Source: Volvox africanus
Taxonomy: Eukaryota > Chlorophyta > Chlorophyceae > Chlamydomonadales > Volvocaceae
DNA length: 64,000 nucleotides
Direction: 5' to 3'
Assembly (NCBI GenBank): GCA_030268105.1
Contig: BSDZ01000094.1
Coordinates: forward strand, 1,798,501 to 1,862,500
Shown here: one piece after another, positions 13,501-20,670 of the stretch
Position numbering within the stretch: the first letter of the stretch is position 1
How the letters are laid out: each line of letters opens with the position of its first letter
The notes under the pieces: generated by a model
What the model saw: the letters and a program-made list of their open reading frames with translations, nothing else
Database searches by the model: none
Told to the model about the DNA's origin: nothing
Position numbers and translations under genes: made by a program

Positions 13501-16500
13501 GACGGACATACTTTACCCAAGTTGGTACGAAATAGCCTAAAATTCTGTAATTTTGTAAAAAATAAAAGTACTAATCCTTGAAAACAAGCCATTCTTATAT
13601 GAAAATCGGTTTTGTAGTGCCGTATCAAGTATTATAACTGTTACAGAAGAGCATTTGTTCCTTAATACTTAAGTTCATCAAGTTCTACCGTTGATAAATT
13701 TTATGTATATAAGAAAAACTAAAACCAGATCCATCAATAACACAAACCATTTTACTTATAGGCTAGTAGAATCAAGAAGAGATCCGGTAGGGAAAGTAAA
13801 ACAACAAAACTTGCTTAACCTAGGTGCTCATTACGGTATTGTTGAAGAGAGTGATCTTCCGCTCTTATCACAAATAATCGAAAATATTATAACTGGGCAG
13901 CAATCGTTCCTACCGCTTACCGATAACCTAGAAACAGAGGCACAAAAAATCGCTAATCTGGTAATTAAAAAACATGCAAAACCTCTTATATATGACGAAA
14001 AAAAGGATCGAGCACAATACAGGGAAGTTGATATTGGCACCATAGAACATTAGTGATATTAAAACAGTAGGAAGCGAACATCTGGCTTACGAAACGGCTA
14101 AAAAAATCAACCTTATCAAAATTTTATCGGAGTGTGGTTTATCGGAGAAGGAAATTAATAGCGCTATGGCTACAATAATAGGTAGGTTAATAGCACCCGG
14201 AAGCGAGGTTTCTACAGTCAAATATTTAAGAAATAACAGTGCACTAGATGAAATATTAGCTACCGATTTTAGTAATTTACATAAAAACAAGTTGTATAAA
14301 ATATCCGACTTACTACTCAAACATCAGAGCGCAATAGAACAAGAATTATACTTTAAGGAAAAGGAGCTATTTGCTTTGTCTGAAATAGTCACGTTATATG
14401 ATCTAAATAATACCTATTTTGAAGGTGAATCAAACGGCAATGATTACGGTGCCATACGGTCATTCAAAAGAAAAACGCAAAGATTGTAAATTGGTAACCC
14501 TTGCCTTAGTACTAGACGCCTCTGGCTTTCCTAAAAAAAGCCATATTTTTAATGGAAATATCGCAGAAGCGGGGACTCTACAATCAATGCTTGAGAAAAA
14601 AGTAACAAAAAGGCGGTAGTAGTAATGGATGCAGGAATCGCCACGGAAGCGAATATTGCATGGCTTAATGATAATGATTATAAATATTTAGCAATTAGCA
14701 GAAAAAGGAACCAATCATTACCTGATATAGAAGGAGTAGTAGTGAAGGATAATCCGGAAAATAAAATTACTACTTTCTTACTGAAAAACGATCAAGAAGC
14801 CGAATTATACTGTCATTCACAAGGAGTTGAGAAACGCTCCAGTAAAATATTAGAAAGTCCATTAATCGTTTTGAAGAAGAGCTGCAAAAATAGCCAACGG
14901 TTTACAGAAAAAAACCGGTACTAAAAAATACGATATAATTTTGCAAAGAATAGGTAGAATCAAAGCAAAATACAGCATGGTAGCAAGGCAATTCGATATT
15001 AAAATTACCGCCGACGATACCAAGGAAAAAGTAACCGCAATAAGCTGGGTGAACACTCCTGAAAAACAACATAAAAGCCCGGGCATATACTGTATTAGGA
15101 CTAACCAAATAGAGCTTAATAAACAGCAGATATGGAATACTTATCGTATGCTCAATGACATTGAAGAAGCATTTAGAACTCTTAAAACAGATCTCGGGTT
15201 GCGCCCAATTTTTCATCAGACAACTGATAGAATTAGCGGGCATATATTTATATCCGTTATAGCTTATCACATATTACACTCGGTGCGTTACCAGCTAAAG
15301 CTCAGTAATATCAATGATAGCCGGCAAACTATTATTAACCCAGCAATTAAATAGGCGACATAGCTATTGCCAAGAAGGAAGGAATTTTGTATAATGGAAT
15401 TATGTCAAAAAGTGAAGATTTTAGGAAATTATCAATAAGCACACAAGCGTCGATGAGAAAGATTGGTGAAAAACTAGTAAAAAGAGGAGAGAGTCAATCG
15501 TCGGTAGCTGAATTAATAGGAGTGAGTCGCCAGACAGTAAATGAATGGGTAAGCAGGGAAAAGAGAGGCGACAAGTACGCAATTAGCGGGAAGTTAAGAG
15601 GTAAAAAAGTAGGAGAGAAAAGGCTTATAACCGAAGATCAAAGTAAAATAATACAAGACTACACAAATATCTCCAGGCCCGAAGATCACAATATAAAATC
15701 AGCATTATGGTCAAGAAAATCAGTTAATGCACTAATAAAAAAACAGTTTGGATCTCGGATGGTCCCGTAGTACAGCAGTAGCGACACATTTAATTTCCGT
15801 AAGTTAAAGTCTGGTAAATATATGTAATATATAATTTATTGATAAATAAGCCTGATGTTTTATATCAAGCTCTTCTTGCGTCAGAAGGGTTAAATATCGT
15901 TTTTAAACTTAATATTAAATATTTCTGGAGCACCAATAGTATTACTCTCGTGTACCACTGCTCTAAAAGCATTATAGCCAAATTCAATTATCCCAAGACG
16001 CATTTTTATTTATTAAATACAATTGTTTGTTACGCTATATGAAATTTATAATTTCTATTAGAAATTACTTTTATTATTAATCCTTGATAACATTACTTAA
16101 TTTGTTAATTTTAGGGTTTTATTAATAAATATTATAGTTTTATATATATAAGATTTATAAATTATATATAATATAATATTTAGGGTTTGTCCGTGTCCGT
16201 GACCGTGAACGGACAAACCCTAATTAACATATATAATAATAATTATATAATATATATTATATATTATATATTATATATAAAAAAACCCAATGAATTTAAT
16301 TAATCAAGACAAAAGTGCCGTTGATAAAGTCGGAAAGAGAACCTTTCCTGGGTTCACAATAAGAAATAATGGCGTAATAGCAATTGCTGATGATAGCATG
16401 AGGAAATTTAAGGATAAAGTTCGCCTAATTACCACACGCAACAGAGGAAAGAAGCTAGACGCTATCATAACAGAACCCCAACTGTGGATAAGGAAGACCC

Positions 16501-19500
16501 TACAAGCTAGTACTTAAGCCAAGATACACTATACTTTTGAAGTAAATAATAATAACTAACGTGGCACATAGGCATTTTTTTGATATTTTTAATAAAAAGT
16601 TTTGTAATTTTTAGATTTAATAAATCCTTCAATCCTTTATATAATCTACTACCTAGCTAACTCCTTATCCACAGTTGGGGTTAACAGAGCTCTCTTTAAC
16701 TACTAGAGGATGGTTCCACTACTTCAAAATAAGTGAATCAGAATCCGAGTTTAAGAAGCTTGATTGTTGGATCAGAAGAAAGATTAGATGCTACCGACTC
16801 AAACAACGCAAACGCAAATACTCCATCCAAACTTTCCTGCAAAAGCTCGGCGTACCCCGGCAACAATGCTGGAACCTTGCTTGCTCAGATAAAGGATGGT
16901 GGAGAAAATCCCTGAACCACGCTATACATAGGGCTATGAACCTTCAATGGTTTGAGAGTAATGGAATCTTCTCTCTTTATAAAGCTTTTGGTAAACATAA
17001 AACTGAAGCCGCCGTATGCGACATCGCACGTACGGTGGCCTGAGAGGGAGTGCTCGTAAGGGCTCTCTCTACTCGATTCATATAAGAATGGCTAGTTTTC
17101 AAGGATTAGTACTTTTATTGTCCCAAATTGGGAGAAAAACCCCGCACTTGCAGTGCGTCGTTTCAACATATGAAATGGGGAATGCAATATTATAAGAGAA
17201 CCAGTCATACAATCTACGACTGTACATACCACATAGTATGGGTAGCGAAGTAACGATACAAGGTACTAATAGGGGATATTTGTAAAAGAGCTAAAGATCT
17301 AGTTCAAGAAATTTTCCACGATAATGGAGTAGAGATATTAAGGGGTAAGGTAGCTTCAAACCATGTGCATATCTATGTATCGGTTCCGCCTTATCAGAGT
17401 ATAAGCAAGGTTGTTCAGTATCTGAAGGGAAAGACCTCAACGAAAAATACGACAAGAGTTTTTTGAATTGAGAAATAGGTACTGGGGTAAACACTTATGG
17501 GCCGTTGGATATTTTGTAAGGACTACTGGTAACGTTAATGACCAAATGCTCAAAGATTATATAGATAGCATGAATCTAGAGATGATAATTTTGGTGACTT
17601 TCAAGTTGAAAATTAGCTACAGCTAAGGCATTCATGCTGTAATCTTAAGCTCTGCATTTGCAAAGTGGTTAACTACCAAAAAAGAGGGATTAAGTCTGGA
17701 AGTAGGTGTAAAATGACCCTGGAAAAGCAAGGCAAGCTAAAATTAAAAATTCTATCCCATAGTCCCGATGGATTAGGGATGGGCTATACATTGTGGAATA
17801 GTAGAGTAATACAAGAATACATAGAGTCGATTTATGCCTATAAATATCATAGACGCTCTGTTAGAAAAATTATGAATAAGCTGGGTTTTACATCTCAAAA
17901 ACCAATCAAATTAGCCTTTGGGCGTAATCATCATAAAATCGAGGAATGGTTGATTAACACTTATCCAAAGATAAGAAATCGTGCGATAAAGGAGGGTGCA
18001 AGAATTTATTGGGGTGATGAGATGGGTATACAATCAACAGATAACAGGGGTAGGACATATGGAAGACGCGGTAAAACTCCACAACCATAAAAAGAAGCGG
18101 ATCAAGATTTAAATGCAATATGCTAGCTGCTATTAGCCCACAAGGGTTTATGAACTGGATGGTATTTGAGGATAATTTCACCGGTAAAAAGTGTATTGAA
18201 TTTTTAGGCAGAATGATTAGACAAATTAAGCAGAAAGTGTTTTTGATATTAGATAATCATAGGGTGCATCACAGTAAAAAGGTCAAAGCGTATGCGGAAA
18301 AGCATAAAGATAAGCTGGAATTATTTTATTTACCACCATATTGTCCAGATATGAATCCACAAGAACTTGTAAACCAAGATGTCAAGGCTAACTCTAATAA
18401 TTTTCGAGCATTAAAATCAGAAGGCAACCAGGACTCCTCTTTCGTTCCAAGGTGTCAATCTTTCCCTAACGCCAGGACTGCTTATCGTTGCCAACCGAAA
18501 TTCCAACGAACTCGTGAACCAACTTACCGGTCAGTTGTGGCTCCAGGCCCAGCAGCTGCCCTGCCCGTACAAGATACTGCCGTCCGGCATCTACATATCC
18601 GTACAAGTACTGACAGAGGGCTAGCTCCACGTGCAGTACACCGCCCAGTGCTGCAGCCTCGTGACCCGTGGGTTGCAGATCGCCGGCAGCGGTGGCGGTT
18701 GTCGGTTGGGCCCATGGGCACTCGGGACTCACAAGCGCCTGGATCAGCTGCATGGAGGGTATTGTACGACAGCGGAATTGGAAGAAGATTTCTAACCCAG
18801 CTAAGCATTGGGTGAAGATACGACATACACACATGAATACACACACGCGAACGTCACGGCTTTGACGCCGACAGACTGACACACGGACAGGGCCACTGGA
18901 CAGGAGGGTGGATGGACAGACAGACAGACGAAGGTCACCTGCGAGGCCTCCGAGAGCAGCGAGTGGGAGCGACCCTCCAGCACGTGCTGCTGACTCATCA
19001 CACAACGTAAGGCCCACCAGGCCCACGACCAGGTCCACGAACATACGGCAGCAGTACTAGTGTCCGCAGCAGTACTATCATCCCTCCTTTGGTAGTGGTT
19101 GTGGTCGGCAGGCGAGGTGACCCGAAGCAGCGGTGCCAAGAACGGCAATGTACGGCAAGTACCAGCGGCAGTGGCGGTAGCAGCGGCAGCCGCCGTAATC
19201 GCCACTGCCTTCACTCCCTCACACGATGCCACCTCCTGCCCTCCTCCCTCCTGCCTTCCTCCCTGCCCCTCCTGGTGGTCGGGGGATGGAGTCGCTGCCA
19301 CCAACGGTCCGAGAAGCAGCGTCCGGGCCAGCAGCAGCCACTGTACGGCAGGGCATCTGCCCACGAAGTCCTCCCCTGGAGCATGACGTATGTGTGTGTA
19401 TGTGTGTGAGAGCGCGGTACAGACTGATAGGCAGGCAGAAAGACAGACAGACAGGTCCACAACAAGAAGGGAGAGGAAAGGAGGAAGGGTTCACTGCCGC

Positions 19501-20670
19501 TGAAAGATAACCATACGGCCAATTAGAGAGGAGCAAATGTGTACGACAGGCCTCTAGCCGCTGCTGCCCATACTCCTCTCCAATGGGCTTCACTGGACAC
19601 GGCGGCCCCTCATCCGACCAACCAACTTACTGTCCAATAAAAACACAAACACACACATCATGTGGCAGTCCAGAACCCGGACAGACAGACCGACACACCG
19701 TCAAGCTGTAGTTGTTCCTGCGCCCAGCGGTCTCCACGACTGACCGAGTCCACCCCCAGACCCCCCAATCCGTCAGACCGGGGAGTTGCTCCGGAACCAT
19801 TGCAACTAGCTGCCACGTCGTCATCCTCTGCTGCTGCCGCGGCCGCCGGTGTGAGTGTGGGTGTGGCTGCGCTGAACGCAGCAACGGAGGCGCCTCCGTT
19901 GCCGCCACCATTGGTGATCGCGCTGATGGCAGCGGCAGCAAGGGCGGGAGATGGCTGTGGCTGCACTGCTGCCATGTGTTTTGCGACTGCTGGCGGAGCG
20001 AAGAGGTCGAGGGGGCTGAGGGGGGCGCCGTTGTGAGAAGGTCTGAGAGGTGGGGAGCCAAGTTCAGTAGAGGGCAGCGGCGTATATCAAAACGTTCAGC
20101 AATGAGGGCAAGGCAGTAGCAATAGCAATAGCAGTAGCAGTAGCAGTAGCAGTAGCAGTAGCAGTAGCAGTAGCAGTAGCAGTAGCAGTAGCAGTAGCAG
20201 TAGCAGTAGCAGTAGCAGTAGCAATAGCAGTAGCAGTAGCAGTAGCATTACCACCTCAAAATGGGCCCCTTTCTATTTACCATAGTTCTCCCATGTGCTC
20301 AAGATGTCCTTTGCCCTCAGCGATCCCGCGTCATGCGCCCACCCCACATACACATACACATACCCTGTCAGATTGTATTGGCCGAAGATGAGGAGGGAGG
20401 CCGCACCAGCCACCAGCACTGCCTCAAGCCGAACGTCCAGACCTGGATCCAGATGGGGCGGCGATGGAGCCGTGGTTCCACAACCACTTGACATTGCCAC
20501 CGTCGAAACGACGTCCGCTGCGCGGCGGCCCACAAGAGTGTAGTATGACGCCGCATCGTGTACGGCATCTGTTTCGGAGCTGCAGTCGAGAAGGGACCTC
20601 ACAGCCGGAACGGTTCGTACAGCATCCAGGAACACTCCTTGAGTAATGAGACGGACAGCGTGCGCTAGAT
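254..20670 (-). CDS. TTC27: TTC27-like tetratricopeptide repeat protein, 22 exons, 5' end not found
   Basis: Exons (minus strand): 20670-20364, 20042-19699, 19375-18939, 18747-18528, 12393-12353, 12173-12089, 11805-11673, 11523-11445, 11140-11054, 10748-10482, 10217-10166, 9969-9864, 8504-8439, 8229-8146, 7432-7309, 6760-6678, 6295-6169, 5639-5436, 5184-4819, 4428-4311, 3655-3555, 322-254. Every junction keeps phase, giving about 1,166 codons to TGA. Family landmarks in order: [11 protein letters not shown], the GEDFVGR exon, [48 protein letters not shown], the TPR core [18 protein letters not shown], then [18 protein letters not shown] and [17 protein letters not shown]27 (yeast Emw1) is a TPR protein implicated in U5 snRNP/chaperone assembly; the role here is inferred. 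The start exon is missing. One weak candidate is an open segment ending at donor 26423, which would join in phase. Intron 9863-8505 starts with GC. Two introns carry bacterial DNA. Confidence 0.85.
890..1030 (-). pseudogene. IS256-family transposase fragment
   Basis: Starting at the ATG at 1030 the minus strand reads about 47 codons containing VPRDREGEF and, before it, RRNGSYEKT. This is the conserved 'RNG...K...GE...VPRDRNGEFEP' block near the N-terminal third of IS256/mutator-type DDE transposases. A stop follows and nothing of the catalytic core is present. The DNA is AT-rich, unlike the host exons. The surrounding AT-rich stretch (about 655-1030) begins directly after a (TC)n run at 626-652; I did not identify the rest of it. 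It lies in the last intron of the TTC27-like gene. Confidence 0.6.
1033..1164. repeat. (TATAA)n / (TA)n satellite
   Basis: About 130 bases of pentameric TATAA repeats passing into TA repeats. It separates the IS256 fragment from an interspersed repeat. Similar AT microsatellites flank the other bacterial-looking pieces (3420-3460, 16131-16285, 39085-39120). Confidence 0.9.
1165..1457 (-). repeat. Interspersed repeat, copy A
   Basis: About 290 bases nearly identical (roughly 97% by eye) to 39962-40252 on the plus strand. Both copies share an open frame of about 80 codons starting [12 protein letters not shown], but no known protein family is evident. Copy A lies in the last intron of the minus-strand TTC27-like gene, in the sense orientation of that gene. 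It is bordered by AT and CA microsatellites. It could be a SINE, a solo-LTR fragment or an introner-like element; no terminal inverted repeats were seen. Confidence 0.85.
1481..1587. repeat. (CA)n-(TA)n-(TG)n microsatellite
   Basis: About 80 bases of CA, a short TATATATA centre, then TG. The strand is self-complementary and could form a hairpin. The long Cys/Val or Thr/His open frames here are artefacts of the repeat. Confidence 0.95.
1640..3105 (+). pseudogene. IS5-type transposase, split by a retroelement and frameshifted
   Basis: The longest intact piece is 1709-2041 ([25 protein letters not shown]). After a frameshift it continues as [14 protein letters not shown] and NKVGIAVT, and after another as YDGHTLAQT and [15 protein letters not shown] up to 2251. 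The C-terminal part resumes at about 2891 as [20 protein letters not shown], then [15 protein letters not shown], and ends with TAA at about 3100. This is the layout of the IS5-type DDE transposases common in Rickettsia. The interruption (2252-2890) is a Ty3 chromovirus end. At least two frameshifts plus the insertion make it a pseudogene. It sits in the last intron of the TTC27-like gene, on the opposite strand. Confidence 0.85.
2246..2896 (+). mobile_element. 3' end of a Ty3/gypsy chromovirus: integrase tail, chromodomain, PPT, start of LTR
   Basis: The frame 2249-2677 reads [12 protein letters not shown] (the C-terminal integrase 'GPF/Y' module), then a linker, then a chromodomain ([10 protein letters not shown] ... 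[18 protein letters not shown] ... LVEAIEEYE) and stops. The polypurine tract GAGGGGGGGGAA (2701-2712) is followed at 2713 by TGTAGGAAACTACA, which has the form of an LTR 5' edge. The LTR is cut short at about 2890. The upstream integrase, RT and gag are absent. GGCAAG occurs at both junctions (2246-2251 and 2891-2896), either a short target duplication or junction microhomology. The host sequence on both sides is the bacterial IS5 transposase. Confidence 0.85.
3106..3465. other. AT-rich gene-free stretch with TA repeat
   Basis: Continues the base composition of the IS5 remnant. It contains repeated TTGTTAATA units (about 3325-3362) and (TA)n at 3441-3459. No gene is seen. Host-like GC-rich intron sequence resumes at about 3465. 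Confidence 0.6.
7437..7740. repeat. (GGGGGGAA)n minisatellite beside a 3' splice site
   Basis: About 300 bases of 7-8-base units, purine-only on the plus strand. On the sense (minus) strand of the TTC27-like gene it is a CCTTCCCC pyrimidine run ending a few bases before the acceptor of exon 7432-7309, so it is effectively an expanded polypyrimidine tract. Confidence 0.95.
8505..9863. other. Long intron with tRNA/SINE-like motifs
   Basis: This 1.36-kb intron has no coding signal. It contains TGGTTCAAGGCC (about 8772), and on the minus strand GTAGCTCAGGGCG followed by GATTTGAGTTCC (about 9125-9085) and GGTGCGAGTTCC (about 9448-9436). These resemble pol III A and B boxes of tRNA-derived SINEs. 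The spacing is irregular, so this is suggestive only. Confidence 0.3.
12795..12963 (-). pseudogene. IS481-family transposase, N-terminal fragment
   Basis: From the ATG at 12963: [20 protein letters not shown], then a helix-turn-helix [20 protein letters not shown] and DQDGEEAL. This is the start of IS481 transposases. Homology ends near residue 56 and the frame then runs into unrelated sequence. The DDE domain is missing. Confidence 0.75.
13096..13401 (-). pseudogene. spoT: RelA/SpoT-type HD hydrolase fragment
   Basis: A 101-codon frame carries [20 protein letters not shown] with the HD pair, then [15 protein letters not shown] and [15 protein letters not shown]. These match the (p)ppGpp hydrolase half of SpoT. 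A full SpoT is several times longer; the synthetase, TGS and ACT domains are absent. Rickettsia genomes are known for fragmented, multiple spoT genes. It is the only non-mobile bacterial gene recognised in the block. The AAC-TCC region just upstream and the abrupt C-terminus (YGPLDIL) suggest truncation at both ends. A pseudogene is most likely. Confidence 0.75.
13440..13690. other. Short bacterial scraps between spoT and the next transposase
   Basis: Contains CTCTACTCGATTCA, shared with the group II intron 3' end at about 17078, directly followed by a piece resembling the IS5 segment at about 2139 (GTAACCCCTA.GACGG.CATACTTT). The right part (13562-13603) is inverted-repeat arm 1. No intact gene is present. 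Confidence 0.4.
13703..15354 (+). pseudogene. IS1634/IS4-superfamily transposase, multiply frameshifted
   Basis: Pieces in order: [10 protein letters not shown]...[11 protein letters not shown] with LLNLGAHYG (13703-14053); [20 protein letters not shown] and [17 protein letters not shown] (to about 14460); [20 protein letters not shown] (to 14619); [20 protein letters not shown] (to 14924); and [16 protein letters not shown]...[20 protein letters not shown] (14941-15354). The domain order and the DAG..T and [11 protein letters not shown] motifs are those of IS1634-type DDE transposases. Four or more frame breaks or stops are visible, so it is inactive. Codon use is AT-rich, unlike the host. 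Confidence 0.85.
15387..15770 (+). pseudogene. IS630-family transposase, N-terminal part
   Basis: The frame opens at 15387 or at the in-frame ATG of [11 protein letters not shown] (15402). It shows a helix-turn-helix ([20 protein letters not shown]), a basic linker, then IIQDYTN...[19 protein letters not shown], the winged-helix region of IS630 transposases. It stops after about 128 codons, with the DDE domain missing. It is a separate copy from the C-terminal piece at 17665-18425, because the two overlap in family coordinates. Confidence 0.75.
15771..16289. other. AT-rich gene-free stretch with (TA)n repeats
   Basis: Very AT-rich, with TA/TATA satellite at about 16131-16180 and 16229-16285. 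No coding similarity seen apart from short ORFs such as 15839-16042, which I do not recognise. Confidence 0.6.
16181..16222. terminator. Perfect 14-bp hairpin
   Basis: TAGGGTTTGTCCGT (16181-16194) pairs exactly with its complement at 16209-16222 around a 14-base loop. It lies in the AT-rich bacterial block between an IS630 piece and the group II intron protein. It could be a terminator-like stem or a palindromic repeat; no U-tract follows closely. Confidence 0.4.
16290..17043 (+). pseudogene. ltrA: Group II intron-encoded protein, C-terminal pieces
   Basis: Piece 1 (16290-16517) reads [34 protein letters not shown], matching the end of the RT thumb and start of the maturase (X) domain. Piece 2 (16675-17043) reads [38 protein letters not shown] and [20 protein letters not shown], the maturase and DNA-binding end of LtrA-type proteins. 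About 150 bases of AT-rich sequence separate them. The RT catalytic domain is absent. The frame runs into the intron RNA domain V, so its true stop is uncertain. Confidence 0.8.
17004..17080 (+). ncRNA. Group II intron domains V-VI (3' end)
   Basis: Domain V-like stem: GCCGCCGTATGCG, small loop, CGCACGTACGGTGGC (17009-17039). A second stem of domain VI type follows (GAGAGGGAG ... GGGCTCTCTC, 17042-17071). It lies directly after the maturase ORF, as expected in a bacterial group II intron. The 5' end of the intron was not found. Confidence 0.6.
17160..17600 (+). pseudogene. tnpA: IS200/IS605 TnpA-type (HUH) transposase, broken
   Basis: Begins ATGAAATGG (17172) and reads [19 protein letters not shown], hits a stop, then continues [14 protein letters not shown]...[22 protein letters not shown] with the HUH (HVH) motif, then [14 protein letters not shown]. 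After a frameshift it reads [20 protein letters not shown] and [11 protein letters not shown]. These are the hallmarks of Y1 single-strand transposases (normal length about 130-150 residues). One stop and at least one frameshift make it non-functional. Confidence 0.85.
17665..18425 (+). pseudogene. IS630-family transposase, C-terminal part
   Basis: Reads [40 protein letters not shown], then [20 protein letters not shown]. It shifts frame at about 18090 and continues [33 protein letters not shown] and [20 protein letters not shown]. These contain the IS630 DDE residues (the D of WGDE, the D of LILDNH, and E of NPQE). The N-terminus is missing and the end merges into host intron at about 18425. 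One frameshift inactivates it. Confidence 0.85.
20113..20252. repeat. (AGTAGC)n microsatellite in a TTC27 intron
   Basis: About 140 bases of AGTAGC/AATAGC hexamers between exons 20670-20364 and 20042-19699. Confidence 0.95.

Larger units (their letters stand above)
12585..18428. mobile_element. Rickettsiales-like IS-rich block inside a TTC27 intron
   Basis: A sharp drop in GC begins after about 12580 and ends at about 18425. Inside are only bacterial remnants: IS481, a spoT piece, an IS1634-type transposase, IS630 twice, a group II intron with its protein, IS200/IS605 tnpA and AT satellites. The flanking exons (18747-18528 and 12393-12353) join as [12 protein letters not shown] in phase, so the block lies within one intron. 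About 100 bases of host-like intron remain on the right and about 190 on the left. Most ORFs are broken. Confidence 0.85.

Noticed and set aside
12585..18428. Simple endosymbiont contamination or chimeric contig
   Set aside because: Not excluded, but less likely: flanking exons join in phase across the block, a second block in the same gene contains a nested eukaryotic retroelement, and all elements are decayed.
19226..20119. Several overlapping plus-strand ORFs
   Set aside because: Antisense shadows of TTC27-like exons 20042-19699 and 19375-18939.
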